Of a stretch of 64,000 bases of DNA, positions 1 through 33,258 are shown piece after piece; the stretch's first letter is position 1; every line of letters begins with the position of its first letter. The stretch lies in NCBI GenBank assembly GCA_035578175.1, contig JAQMRL010000001.1, positions 187,612,783 to 187,676,782 of the forward strand. Reading direction: 5' to 3'. The DNA comes from Catonia carolina (taxonomy: Eukaryota; Arthropoda; Insecta; Hemiptera; Achilidae). The notes beneath the pieces were generated by a model. That model made no database searches. It had not been told where the DNA came from and saw only the letters and a program-made list of their open reading frames with translations. The position numbers were made by a program, and so were the translations under genes.

Positions 1-1129
1 TTCTTGGCCTATGAAGAAATTTTATTATAATAAAAATTTTAATAGAAAAAATTAATAGAAATTTTATTATTATAAAAATAATTGAAGTACCTTTAAAAAA
101 ATGTATTAATATACAAAATGTAAAATACTATTTTTTGATTTATAGAAAATAAAATACATACAGTATGCATATGAAGAGAAAAACAAAGCTGTAAAATAAA
201 CTGTTGATGTGTAATAATAACAGTTTCAGAATTTAAGCAAAATTATGAACAAGATGAAACTTTGAGAAATGTTTGATGTGTTCTCTAAAAGTACATTAAT
301 AAGAAATCTATTATAAAAATAATTATCTACTCTACTTGTGTTTAATTAAAAAGTAAATAAAAGTAATGGAATACAAAAAACCAATGTATTTTGGTCTCTT
401 TGGTAACGTACATTATTTGGAAAAATACATGCTAAGCATGTTCAGTGCATTACTTTGCCATTTATTAAGTAACTTCCATTATAATAATTTAAATATTTTA
501 AAATAATTTAAATAGTACAGGTGCTCTTAAAATTCTTTACTTTTCTTTTGTCAGATCATGCTGGAATTTGATTTGGTATGGGCACCTTATTACACTGCCC
601 ATTTATCCATGCATTGGAACAAGCCCTTATAAGATTCCTTCACATTTTATTTTTTAAAACTGGCATGTTTATTAAATTTAAATACCACATAAAACCCTAC
701 AAGATATTTTTTAATGCAGTTGCTTGAGAATAAGCATTTTCTCAGTAACATAAATATTAAAAAGACAGTCTCTGGTGAAATCAATGATCACAACAATCTA
801 GTAAAAATTTTGTTCTATGTCCCAAGTTTTAATAATGACTCCAAAAATTTGTTCTATTAGAATAACTTTTCAACTGTTTATGCTACCTACCCATTCTTCA
901 GTTAATACCACCATACTGTGGAATTTTCTATTGACAACATTATTTTTCATTAGATCTATTTTGTCAGAATCGAATTTTATTTAGGCTAATGAGCTTTAGG
1001 GCTTTAGAAATGCTTTAATTAAAATTGTTTTTGTTAGTCGGATAATTTTTTAAATGTTATGATAAAAATACTTTAAATCTTGATCCATTCTTTCTCTTCT
1101 AACTGCTGTTGTATTCTGATATTCTGATA
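1..1129. other. AT-rich stretch without recognised gene
   Basis: No open frame, splice-bounded exon or repeat family that I could recognise was found on either strand. It lies downstream of the minus-strand SH2-adaptor gene. Confidence 0.5.
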
Positions 1130-1155
1130 CTCTCTCTCTCTCTCTCTCTCTCTCC
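1130..1155. repeat. (CT)n microsatellite
   Basis: An uninterrupted run of about 13 CT dinucleotides, seen directly. Confidence 0.95.
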
Positions 1156-1197
1156 ATTAGATCACTTTTACTATTGTTTGTAATAATTAAGAGTGTG

Positions 1198-1290
1198 TTA
1201 GGTCATCAGCCGTAAGGCTGGTTTGAACCTGTAGAGGTTTTACTAAGTAAATCGAGGAGTGAGGTGGTTTACCATTGCCTTCCTCACTCC
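1198..1290 (-). repeat. Retroposon family P, 3' fragment (copy 1)
   Basis: This is the 3' end of the roughly 400-bp family P, which is seen in full at 9203, 10132 and 15720. It contains the shared GGTTCAAACC-like block and the GGCTGATGACCTAA 3' end, read on the minus strand. It is cut at exactly the same internal point as the opposite-strand copy at 1790-1884. Confidence 0.85.
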
Positions 1291-1317
1291 CTCAATTAAG
1301 AGTATAATAATTTAATT

Positions 1318-1650
1318 GGTGGCAATTTTTAAAATTGTTGTCTATCATTTTCCTATGTCCATCCGTCCGTCACATCCAGATGTTTATGTTTTCTATGTTT
1401 GTCCGTCACATCTAGATATCAGAAACTACAAGAGATAGAAACAAACGGTTTTTGAATTTGTAATCCACACAAAAAGTTAGTAGGGTTGAATTAGGTTTGA
1501 AATTCCAGAAGTGGCCCAAAACCGGAAATTAAGAAATCAAAGTTGGAATTTGGAAATAAAAATAGTGTCATTCGATTCCTCTTAAAGAGTTGATATACAG
1601 TATAAATCACTAATGGTTTTTACGATAGGTCAAAGGTAAGCCTTTTCCTT
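1318..1650 (+). repeat. Dispersed repeat R2 (copy 1)
   Basis: It is closely similar to 44035-44926. Shared blocks include TCCGTCCGTCA, ACAAGAGATA, CAAAACCGGAA and AATCAAAGT.GGAATTTGG, and both end in CAAAGGTAAGCC. No coding potential was seen. It sits between two oppositely oriented family P fragments. Confidence 0.8.
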
Positions 1651-1789
1651 TCTTATAAGAGCTTAGTGAGCTTGATGCTTGATGCTAAGTGGAGGTCCAA
1701 GGTACCAAGTGTCAAATGCGCAGAGTCGCTCAAATTTCTGAAAAAGATTTACGTTGATAAGGTTTCTTTCAGAATAATAAGTTTAATTT

Positions 1790-1884
1790 GAGGAAGGCAA
1801 TGGTAAACCACCTCACTCCTCGATTTACTTAGTAAAACCTCTACAGGTTCAAACCAGCCTTTTGGCTGATGACCTAAACAACAA
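1790..1884 (+). repeat. Retroposon family P, 3' fragment (copy 2)
   Basis: It has the same 93-bp 3' segment as 1198-1290 but in the opposite orientation, and ends in CCTAAACAACAA. Its 5' break point is identical to that of copy 1. Confidence 0.85.
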
Positions 1885-2441
1885 GTTTAATTATCTGAAG
1901 CTGTGGAAATAAAATTCAATTCAATCTCTTACAATTTCTTTAAAAAAATTGCCAACAGCCATGAGGCATGTCAATTATAAATGTTCTCCGAAATATTTCT
2001 CTAAAATATTCTGACAACATAATTTCTTTAGATCTATTTTGTCAGAGTCAAGTCTTATTTAGGCTGATAAGCTTCAGGGCTTTATAAATGCTTGTTTTTA
2101 AATTTTTGGGGCTAGCTTTTTAAATTTTGATAGTATTACCATTATTATGAACATAAAAAAACATGTAAAAAATATGTTTTACTGGTTTACATCAAAATAA
2201 TCTGCACTGAACATGTTAACAGTTTTTAAAGTTAAGTTTAAAATTTTTTTGTATGGTAACATGTTAATGACAAGTTAAAATCTGTAGCTGAAGCAGGTAA
2301 AGACCTGAAAAAAGAAAGAAAAAGAGTTAGTTGGGATTCTGTTTAGTTATTTAAATACAGAAATAATAATTCTGTTGTTGTTTACTTAAATTTTTATTTT
2401 ATTGTTTACACCACATTTTTCATCTTACACAATCTTTAATA

Positions 2442-3285
2442 CAGTAGCTGCCGCTTAGTGTGATCATAGTTAATGTTATCATTCGGTTATCATTATCGTT
2501 TTATTTAAATACAGACACGAATCGTATAAATACATTGTAATTGGGCCGCTTTTTGTAATCATCTCTTCGCTTATTATTATCATTTCATTTGTCAAGGAAA
2601 AAATACGCATTCACTAGAATAGACCTGACGAAAATGTTTACTTGTGTCGTCAATTCTGAGAAATCAGTTGGGCGATATTGTGACTCATATCCTGTTAGTA
2701 CATACAGTATCTAAGTACTTTATTCACATACGTCTTGTAGATCTCATTTGTTGTTTGTTCACCTAGTTGTTCATGTGTCATTGGTTTCAACGACTACTGC
2801 ACAGTACTGCAGCGTTTATTTTTATTTTTTCATTTTTACACACAATTTTTTCAATGTGGTTTTACGTAATTTAAGAAGATATTTATCAATTCTTTTGTGA
2901 AATTTAGCGTCCCTTGAAGTTTCGAAGTGTAGCAAGATGTCCGAATCTCAAAAAAAACTACATGATTAAGTATTTAAGATAAACTTGATATTTTATATCA
3001 ATAGGCAGTAAATTACCAAAAATAAGTCAAAGAAACGCTACTTCTCAACATTGCGTTTCTCAACCTCTCTATGTAAAATTTTGAAGAACAAAGATTCCAT
3101 CTTGTCATTATGAAAGTGTAATGATAGCCCTACATATCATTCAGTAAACACTTTTGGCCATAATACAGTGAGTTCAATGCGGTACTTCTGTACAACATGA
3201 TTGCGCGGTCTGTTATTGTTATCATTCGGTTATTGTTATCAAATCAGCTTCTGACAAATGTGATTACAATAAGCGGCGGCTATTG
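2442..3285 (+). mobile_element. pogo/Tigger-like DNA element with transposase relic
   Basis: The ends are imperfect inverted repeats of about 25 bp, CAGTAGCTGCCGCTTAGTGT on the left and CAATAGCCGCCGCTTATTGT as the reverse complement of the right, flanked by TA on both sides (2440-2441 and 3286-3287). Sub-terminal TTATCATTCGGTTAT-type repeats occur near both ends. Near 2936-3130 a broken reading frame starts MSESQKK and later reads LCKILKNKDSIL, which resembles the helix-turn-helix N-terminus of pogo/CENP-B-type transposases. The frame has several stops, so the element is non-autonomous. TA duplication and CAG-type ends fit pogo within Tc1/mariner (family knowledge); the assignment is inference. 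Confidence 0.7.
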
Positions 3286-3477
3286 TAATTACAGCTTCTG
3301 TATCTAAATTTTTATTCAACACTGAAGTAAGCTTTAATGGATAAAATTGTCTTGTTAATAGCAAGTCATCTTTGTGTGGTGTGCTTCTTCATTACATCTT
3401 TTCGTACTGGCTTGGTACAGATCCAGGGGTCTGATTTTCGTCAGTTTTTCATCACTCATTTTCATCTATACAGGTAT

Positions 3478-3800
3478 ATAAAGAGGATAAAACAACATTG
3501 GAAGAAGAGGTTGAGATTTTTGAGTATCTGGGATCATTATTGCCAATTATAGAAAGGTAGATGAGGAAGTAAACAGTAGGATCAAGAAAGTTATACAGAT
3601 TCACCATCAGCTCAGCACAATGATTACAGGAAAGAAGGAGACTAATATGGAAACAAAAATGAGGGTGTTTAGTACCACCTATCCACCGACACTGCTATAT
3701 GGGGTTCAAAGTCTCCATTTATTAGAAAAACATAAGAACTAAATTATGTCAGCAGAGATAGGGTACTTGGGAAGCGCAATAGAGAAGTCTAGGAGACATT
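3478..3800 (+). pseudogene. LINE reverse transcriptase C-terminal fragment
   Basis: Conceptual translation over 3503-3800 gives EEVEIFEYLGSLLPNYRKVD, then a segment with TKMRVFSTTYPPTLLYG and EKHKN. This is the conserved region after the YADD motif of RTE/CR1-type LINE polymerases (YLGS, then a lysine-rich helix, then LLYG). A stop follows EKHKN and at least one frame change is needed, so it is a dead 5'-truncated remnant. The segment just upstream (about 3437-3468) matches the tail of the tRNA-headed SINE family seen at 22554. Confidence 0.75.
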
Positions 3801-3857
3801 AAATAAGATGTACATAAGAAAAATTAAAGATAAATAAAAGTATAGGTATCAGATGAA

Positions 3858-4104
3858 TTAATGTCCCATACCCGAGCGAGTGAGAGGGAGATATGTGGCA
3901 TAACTACGCATGCGCTCAAAGGTCTTCACCATTGTAATCCAAATCTGAAAACATACTACAGTCGTTATCTTGCTTGTTAGTTTTACTGCATGCATGAACG
4001 CTTGCTCACAACAATGAGTAATGCTATTGGAATGGCGCATATGGCTTGTGAGTGAGAGCGTTATGCATTGTCTCACTCCCACAGCTAGGGGACTTTAGTT
4101 CGTC
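3858..4104. mobile_element. Possible old MITE with imperfect terminal inverted repeats
   Basis: The left end (AATGTCCCATACC..GAGTGAGA) and the reverse complement of the right end (AAAGTCCCCTAGC..GAGTGAGA) align with several mismatches over about 30 bp. No clear target duplication was found and there is no coding capacity. Confidence 0.35.
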
Positions 4105-4245
4105 TGAATACTATACTTTATATTTAATATCTATTTTTAATTTTGTGTGACAAACCGCATTATAATTAGTTTGTTCTTAAATTTCAAGCTTAAAATATAA
4201 TAACATCGAAAATTAAAACTTTTGCAAGTCTTATTTTATTAATAT

Positions 4246-4904
4246 TGTAACAATATCTAAAGGGATTGTGTGTTTGAGAATTTTCGAAGACAGAGATTTT
4301 AAAAAAGTTAACGTAAATAATAAGAGTGATAAATAGGGTTTCTAACAAATGGTTATGTATAGTGCAGGTAGACCTGCCTATTGTTGTAAGGCTATTGTGA
4401 GAGGGTTGGGAACCTATTTAGATAATTGGCCTTTTGTGACATCTTTTACTCAATCCTAATTTGTTTACAGTTTGTTAAGATTTATCCCGAAGCCGTCAGA
4501 AGGATTTTGTGTTTTTATAATTATATTGAAAATCTCTGTCCTTCTCGAAATATCCCTAGCTCACCTATAATAAGTACAGCTGGTTTGTTTAGAGAGTCAG
4601 TCTCGATTTGTCTGTGATTCAGAAGCGAATTGCGTAACGTGTAACAGTGCGTTAGAAAAGGTCAGTGTTACTGTGAATTATTGTCTAACGTTAAGTATCA
4701 TTTGTAAGTAGTATTTAGTTTAATTAAGTGGGAGTAAAGTTTATTTATTTTAATTATTAATTTAATTGTAATTTACTTGTAGATTTAAGACACTTCATTA
4801 ATTGTAATTTTTAGTTGTTAAAAAATACTTGTAATTTTTAACTTTAGTGTGTAAATTATTTATTTTAACCAGATCCTAAAAGGATCTTAGAGATAAGTCT
4901 CACA
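4246..4904 (+). mobile_element. Solo-LTR-like repeat (copy 1)
   Basis: It begins TGTAACAATAT and ends TCTCACA, with ATAT immediately on both sides (4242-4245 and 4905-4908), as expected for an LTR (TG..CA ends, 4-bp target duplication). It is similar along its whole length to 50620-51331, with the shared block AAGCCGTCAGAAGGATTTTG. No retroviral-type internal region is adjacent, so a solo LTR is the simplest reading. Confidence 0.6.
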
Positions 4905-5730
4905 ATATTTTGATCACATCTTAGTTCATTAGTTCAGTATAGTACACCATCGTTTAGTACTGTTGAATCATAAAACTGTGACTGTTGTATAGAATAACTG
5001 TTTTATATAGTTACTATTTTACATTTACAGTCAATAATGTCAGGCAATTGAACATGGAATGAACTAATCGTAATGCAGATTTTTATAGAAAATTACATAT
5101 TACCAATAAACTAAGCATGGGATAAAAACCTTGCTGTAAATTTTCTCAGTATGATTACTCTCAAAATGCCATACCTTAAATGCTTTTCTTCTTTTGTGAT
5201 AATTGCCACTTTAGTTTTTAGGAGGGGTCGCGCATTATATTACAAATGAAAATAATAGAAATAAATCCTAGCTCTGTCAGATCAAAAAACTTTTGAGTGC
5301 TTGTTAATGATGCACCTGCACCAGAAACTGGAATCAAAGAATATCAAAGCTTAGGAGGCGTGCAGTAAGTAATAAATGTATAATAAACTGTATACATCAA
5401 TATTGGAATAACATAGACCAATATAATAGAAAAGCGCTGCATAAAGATTTTTAATTATTGAATGATTTAAATTGTGTTTTGATTGCACTGATGCGGTTAT
5501 GTCTCTATATGACAGCACGACGTAACCCTGCATGGGATAAAAAATGTTAAGTACACATAAACTTACAACATTTTTAATTTTTACCATAATTATATTGTAA
5601 TTAAAAGGCACTTTTAACATTCAGATGTAAAACCACAAAAGATTTGGATACTGCATCAAAATTGGTTATAAAATAGGTAAAATGTAGTACTACTAGAAGA
5701 TTAGTGATAGTTGGCTTGTTTCATTGACTG

Positions 5731-5736
5731 TTTATT
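5731..5736 (-). promoter_or_regulatory. Candidate poly(A) signal of the SH2-adaptor gene
   Basis: This is the first AATAAA on the minus strand after the stop codon, about 173 nt downstream of it. The position is plausible for a short 3' UTR. It was chosen by motif only. Confidence 0.45.
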
Positions 5737-5908
5737 CTTCATTACTTCAAACTCATGAATTGTTGGGTACAAAAGTTATTTTACTTATGTTACATTAGAT
5801 ACTAATAAATGAATGTTTAATTATTCTACCCTATAGGGTATTCCACCCTATGCATACTTACCGTAGTACAAAATATTGTTAAACAAAGGAAAGCAACATG
5901 ATTTAAAT

Positions 5909-26842
<20,934 letters not shown>

Positions 26843-28922
26843 CTGAAACAACAATAACATATTTGTAAATAATTTAAAAATATAAATATATTTTTTTATA
26901 AATAAATATGTCGTTAAGAAATAACTATTTCTTAATAAATTAGGTTTAGTGTAAGCTATAAGTATTTTTAAGTGTATTTAAATCAATAACAGAAAACGAA
27001 ATATTAAATAAATCGAGTTAGAGTAGCCCAAGATAATTTCTGAGTATGGCATGTATGAAGAAAGACGTAAATGAATGCACCCTATTGCATTCATTATATA
27101 GTCTCCTTACTTCTAGTTCGTCCCACTTCTAGTTCGTTTGTGTACCCACACAAATAACGTTGAACAAAAAGTGTTTGTTTTTTATAGCAAATAAAAGTTT
27201 TGCCAGTTTTTAACCTCCTCTACGTTATTACAAACACACTTATCAGAACCCTTTGTGTTTATTCACTCTACAGTTGAATTAAAGCTAGATTACAGTTTTA
27301 TAATGTACTCATTCGGGAATTGAGTACTGTCTATCATTATTTGCTTCGTTGCTTTAGTGTATCATTTAAGCTTTGTATTCAACTCTAACTTACATCTATT
27401 TTAGAGTAGGTTTTCTTCTGTTAAACTATGTTGTGTAAACAATTACGGTGATAGTGCAACCATTAGTTCGTAAAGTACGTCTGTAAGAACTCATGTTATT
27501 ATTAGTCGCCGACGCGAAGAATGCGAGTCAGTGAATGGGAGAAACTGATTGACTTTGGTCAAAACTACCAGCATTTTTGCTCGGCAGCGACCGAGTCCTA
27601 TGATCATCTGATTAAAATCATATGTGTTGTTGATTTGAAAATCGTTTTAACGTTTGGATTTCCGTTAAAGATTTTGCAGAACCAAAACTTTCCACAATTA
27701 ACTTTTTAATAACACTGGCATGATTTGATAGCGAGTTGAAAAATTTAAAAAAAAGTAGCCCTAAATGTTTTCTGAAAGATCTGTAGCGGAAATCTAGAAC
27801 AGACCGCCTCGCATTTTTTTACATTGGTGACCTAGCTAGTAGCTTGTATCTTTATTTAATATTTAGTGCGCCTTTAATTTAAGATGTTTCACTCCTCACC
27901 CCAACAGACTAATGATTCTGACAACCACATTCTTCGTAAATGTTCAGCAAGATATGATTATCAGAAAAACATTTTTGGGGAATTTTGTGGTGTATTTTTC
28001 ATAAACGTTACATTATCTCCCGTTCTAATATCAGTTTTTAAACTAAGAATTAAATCGGCTGAATAATAGTGTTCTTATTAATTTTGATGACTGTAGAAAA
28101 TAAAAGTCTTTCTGTACTATTTACACTTTACAATTAAAAATATCTAAATTAAAAATTTAAATACTTAATGAGAAATTTACAAACCTTAATAATCAGGAAT
28201 AAAGTTTGACAATTTTTTTAAAAATTTGGGGTAAATACATCATTTATTGATCCTTGGTTTTATTAATTTATTAATATATTTAGTCAATCAGTTAAAACAA
28301 ATTCTTTAAAAATAAAAATTAGGAGTCCCGACCGCCTAATAACGATAATAACCCACTTCTTTCTTTCCATTAAAATAATTTTTAATCTGAATAACCCGGG
28401 CTTGGATCACAATAATTTTAAAGAATAATATGTGACAAGATTACATCATACCTGCATTCAATTGTCCTAAAAGGTTAATTAAACGAAAACAATCGAAAAA
28501 TACAGAAATGTCATCTGGCATGTCTGGTTTAAATAAGTATGTACTAAATATGTAAAATTCTATACTAAATAGTTATAAATAAATGCTATGGTTTTCCGAA
28601 AAAAAACTAAAATTTCGTAGATTCATGTTAACATTATACAAACTGCGTTTTTATTTTAGTATTTTATGTACGGAAATACTGGCCGTGACTTTAGTATTTC
28701 ACTTTCGCCATCATCTCATGCACGATTTGCTGCTAAACGGAGCCGACATTAACTTGAAAAACGAGTTTGCGCACCCTCTGCTAACCAACTAGATTTTATT
28801 ACTTTGCATTTATCCATTGCCAAATAAAATACGAGTGATTAAAATAAAGAAATATGTTCAATAGACATAACCAAGTATAGTACAAACAAACATATACGAA
28901 AATTAATTACAGCCTATAAAAA
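26843..28922. other. Upstream stretch without recognised gene
   Basis: The missing 5' exon(s) of the SH2-adaptor gene should lie somewhere above here, but none could be supported. A 28-bp copy of the exon 1 donor region is at 27096-27123. Frames at 27521 and 28583 have no recognisable content. Confidence 0.5.
27096..27123 (-). repeat. 28-bp duplicate of an exon/intron junction
   Basis: Identical to 26532-26559, which spans the last codons and the GTAAGG donor of the exon 26547-26842. The inner part ACTTCTAGTTCGT is repeated again at 27125-27137. Confidence 0.9.
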
Positions 28923-28924
28923 TA

Positions 28925-29618
28925 CAAGGTGTGGCTATTAAATAACGAGACTGACGTTGTAAAAAATTTTATTTTAACTTTATACATAATCACTTATTGT
29001 CACCTTCAATATACATTCCTTCTCTATCCCTACAACGCTCCATGCGAATTTTCCATTGTTGGAAACAGTGCTGGAAGTCACCTTCTGTCAGCTCCTTGAG
29101 GACACGTGCCGCTTTCTCTTTTACAGCTTCCACAGATTCAAATCTTGTCCCTTTTAATGCAGATTTCACCTTAGGGAACAGGTAGAAGTTACATGGTGCA
29201 AGATCTAGTGAATAAGGTGGATGTTCTAACACTGAGATGCTGTACTTGGCTAGGAACCTCTTGACAGATAACGCGGAATGAGCTGGCGCATTGTCTTGGA
29301 GGAGAACCCATGATTTGTCCTTCCACATTTCGGGGCGTTTTTTCCTTACTCTTTGACGTAGTTTAGAAAGTACTTAAGGTAGTAATATTGATTAATTTTT
29401 TGACCTTCAGGAACGCAGTGAAGGTACACAATCGCATGGATATCAAATAAAACAATCATCATTGCTATAAATTTTAAATTGCTCATTCGAGCTTTTTTGG
29501 CTCTCGGTGAAGTTCGGCTCTTCCAGTACATGGATTGGCGCTTCGTTTCCGGATCATAAGTAAAATAAAAATAAATTTTTTTACAACGTCAGTCTCGTTA
29601 TTTAATAGCTATAACTCG
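28925..29618 (-). mobile_element. Deleted mariner element
   Basis: Both ends carry GCTATTAAATAACGAGACTG with further inverted matches, flanked by TA (28923-28924 and 29619-29620). At 694 bp it is about half of a complete mariner. It contains the transposase relic at 28990-29560. Confidence 0.92.
28990..29560 (-). pseudogene. mariner transposase, N-terminus deleted, catalytically dead
   Basis: The minus-strand frame gives TYDPETKRQSMYWKSRTSPR, VLFDIHAIVYLHCVP (first catalytic Asp), then after a frameshift near 29370 KLRQRVRKKRPEMWK, LLQDNAPAHSA (second Asp) and HPPYSLDLAPCNFYLFP. The third acidic residue, expected 35 positions after the second (D34D spacing), is Asn here (APCNF instead of APCDF). 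The DNA-binding N-terminal half is absent. Transposases of this family cut and paste DNA at TA sites; this copy cannot. Confidence 0.9.
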
Positions 29619-29620
29619 TA

Positions 29621-32013
29621 AACTATCAGATACGGTAAAAAATAGTAAGATCGTTAACCAAAAATACAGTTTCTTTAAAAATCCTGAATTTAAACAGGTT
29701 TTTGGTTATCACCGTATCTGGTGGTATATTGCTTGTAGTTCATTTTATAAGTGACCTAAAAAGTAAATATTTACAAAATATTTTATCACCTAAGTCTAGG
29801 TTCGTTCGGGATCTGAGTATGAGAAATAATAAACAAACGTTCTTTAAACTTATAACAATTATTTATTGACACAAGTTTTATTAAACTTAGATTACTAACG
29901 AATAGTCCACAAATTAGATTACATAAATTAAATTAATTACAAAACTTTAGCTTAAATTAAATTTGACTATAATTAAGTCACTGCAACAACAAACAATCAA
30001 AACAATTTATTTACCTGCCCACAACCCCTTGCTACACCCGTAAGCACATGCACTAAATAACGTAATTCAGAACCGGTTCCGTAACGATACATTTTCGAAC
30101 GGGCTGACAACACTTTCCTTTCACAATTCAAGTGACAACTTATTGACTCACACAAAGGCGTTAATTGTTTTTATACCTGCGGTCTGATAGATTCCCAAAC
30201 AACCGAGAACCTTCTAACAATTTCAACTCTTTTTATAGAAATATCCAAAACATAGTAGCTAAAAATATAATCAATAATAGGCATAACAAAGACCCATTGC
30301 CTTTTTTCCAAGAACTCTTATTCATCCATCGCAATTCACTATCCATTCCATATAATACACAATTCTTACAATGAATAATCTATTCCCTCAACCAATTCTG
30401 GAGTATTGCAAATGTTACAATATTTTATAGTGCGCACGTTAATAAGAAACAATTTTAAAGTGGTAAACATTTTTTAAAACCTAGCTGTTTTGTAAATCCA
30501 GTGGCTGTATTTACACAAAAAATTATCCTTTTTTTAACCTTAAATAATAGTTTTAAAAAAATAAATAAATCAGTAAAACGGGCTGCCTACTCAAGGAAAT
30601 AAAGATAATCAAAAATTTAAAATTGTAATGGTTAGAAGTGGCGAAGGGATGGAAATAAATCTGAAGATCAAGGACGTTAACTCCATCTGGTAGTCTTCGA
30701 GAATAACGCTTAGGTTTAAAGAGGACCCTCGGGATAAGAAAGGCTTTTTCTTGCACTTCCACATCATTCCTTCAGGATTTATTCCCCTATACAAGATTTT
30801 CAATTGTAACGCACATCGGTTACAAAAGCCGCTTCAGTAGTATCAACAAGACAAATACACACGCAACATATTCCTTTGCGCTTGCGTACAAAAGTTATAA
30901 TAGTCAGTTTGACTTTGATTAAATATATCTATTCCATTTATTGCATTTTCCTCCCTTTTCATGTTGCTACAGGATATTTCAAAGAAGACTTAAATCACCT
31001 TCTCACTCTTTCTACCCCTAATCATCCCCCTCTCATCCTTTACATTAAATATAACAGTAATAGTCTTAACATCAACAAGCTTTCTCATTTGTACTTACAA
31101 CTGAGGCCGTTAACTTTCTTCAACATTCTGAAGTTTTTATTAATCGAATCCTATTAAATAACAAAGGCCAAATAAAAGTACACAATTAATCTAAAAACCT
31201 TTATAAATTTTCGAACATTGAGTCAAATTTTAATGCGTTATAAATAAAACTAAAATTTTTAATTAGTAAATCATAAATATATTAAGTTAGATTTAATTAA
31301 ATAAATAAATTAGCTATTATCAACTCTTTTATTATACAGGTTACCATAACTGGTCTCAAATATTATAATGCGCACGTTAAGAAACAATTTTAAAGTGGTA
31401 TATATACATTTTTTAAACCTAGTTATTTCGATTTAACTGTCCACAACTACCCGTACGCACATGCACTATTAACGTAATTCAGAACCGGTCCCGTAACGAC
31501 ACTATTTCGAAAAAAGACAGCTAAAAAAATAAATACGAGTTAAATAGATACAAAATAAAATATATAAAATATAGAGATAATTCTTTAAATTTAATTCCGT
31601 TTTCTGTATTATATTTATATTGTTGTTGATAAACTCAGTTGTATGTGTAAGTGCTATAGTAACAATAATCTCTATAGAGACTTTTGCTACACATACGTAC
31701 ATCCCCACTTTTCACTAGTCGTATCTGAATTGTTCCCTTCCGCTGCCACACATATTTACAGTCTATAACATGCACAGTCACACTCTTGAAATACCACTGT
31801 ATAGTATGTTTCATTAATATATAGGCCCTACATATGTAGTAATAATGAAACATTAAAACAATTTTTTTCGGGATACATTTTAAACATTCTGCTTAATACG
31901 TACTAAGTGATTTAATACTATATAAACGTAATAACGGGTGTTTTATTAAGGACGCAATCCTGATTACAAGAAGATAGAAGTAATACATCGGTAAATTGTA
32001 TGTTGATTTGTAA
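29621..32013. other. AT-rich stretch with two pairs of dispersed duplicates
   Basis: No gene recognised. Segment 30011-30090 recurs at 31441-31510 (shared GTAATTCAGAACCGGT.CCGTAACGA), and 30420-30490 recurs at 31360-31430 (shared GCGCACGTTAA and AAACAATTTTAAAGTGGTA), all in the same orientation. Confidence 0.6.
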
Positions 32014-32566
32014 CAAAATGTTGATTTTGTACCTTTCCTAAGCGTTCACGCATGAAAGTAATACGTAACCGCGCGTAACAATACGTTGCGCGCGTGCATA
32101 ATAATAATAACTCTTTATTCAATGTAAAAGAAAACGAACCATCATTTTCTGATTGATTGATTTTTGACTGTTAACACAGGATGGAATGCGTCAATACAAT
32201 TTAAATGAAAATATACATATTAATAACACAAAATACAATCAAGGTACACATAAAAATCATACAACAATAAAACTGACAATCATAGTCAAAAAGCTATGTT
32301 GACCCCAGGGCCGTTGAATAAAAGAATTTTCTTATTCTCTTTGAATTCTCTTATTCAACGGCCCGGGGGTCCACCCTGTTAACACAGGGTGGACCCTGTG
32401 TTAACAGTCAAAAATCAATCAATCAGAAAATGATGGTTCGTTTTCTTTTACATTGAATAAAGAGTTATTATTATTATTATGCACGCGCACAACGTATGGT
32501 TACGCACGGTTACGTATTACTTTCATGCGTGAACGCTTAGGAAAGGTACAAAACCAACATTTTACA
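32014..32566. mobile_element. Foldback element with nested palindromes
   Basis: Arms 32014-32182 and 32391-32566 are near-perfect inverted repeats of about 170 bp (CCTAAGCGTTCACGCATGAA and its inverse, for example). In the spacer, GGCCGTTGAATA..TATTCAACGGCC is a second inverted pair and GGTCCACCCTGT-TAAC-ACAGGGTGGACC (about 32370-32397) a third. No coding. A 27-bp piece of the arm recurs at about 32985-33013. Confidence 0.88.
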
Positions 32567-32594
32567 AAAATAAACAGAAAATAATGATAATTTC

Positions 32595-32740
32595 CGAGGC
32601 GAAATGGTTAGTGTGCTAGACTATAGACTGAAAATTCTGGGTCTGATTCCCTGCTCGAATAGGTATCGAAATAAATAAAATAGTCGCATTAAACCACAGT
32701 TGCTGTTTATCTGATTTTAATTAAATAAAATAAAAAATAA
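32595..32740 (+). repeat. tRNA-like SINE
   Basis: It begins CCGAGGCGAAATGGTTAGTG (A-box-like) and has GGTCTGATTCCC (B-box-like), followed by a short A/T-rich tail. It does not fold as a full tRNA. Confidence 0.55.
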
Positions 32741-33258
32741 TTTTTGGTTTCCGCAAATATGTATTTACGAATGTGTTTATTCGAAAATAAATCAATTTAG
32801 TAATAGTAAGGAAGACGTAAAGGGATTAACCCTTTACAAGGGTTAAGGGGTATTTAAAATTCTAGATCTTTGACAAAATTCTAAAATAAAAAAGGAATTT
32901 CTGTATCTTCAGCTTTGGTAGTAGCAGAATTACATAGTTGAAGTAAAAATTAATTTAACTAAAAATATCTTATATTAAGAAGTCAAGAAAATGATGGTTC
33001 GTTTTCTTTTACTTTTTCTTTCAGATCAATATGATTAAACTAATTAATTAAAAAATGAATTTAAAGAACTTTAGAAGACAGATGACGTTCTCGTTGACTA
33101 ATTAGTTCTACTTTTATTCGACTAAATTGATTCTTTACAAGAAAACAAACTGTAAGCCTATTTAAGAAAAAGAGGATTTATTTTCTTTCCAATTTCTTTT
33201 TTAGAAACACAAGAAAGGAAAGTTATTTCGTTTTAATGAATTTTTACATGTTAGAAAT

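Noticed and set aside
541..612. Acceptor-like TTTTCTTTTGTCAG with a following open frame on the plus strand
   Set aside because: No donor, no recognisable peptide and no plus-strand gene around it.
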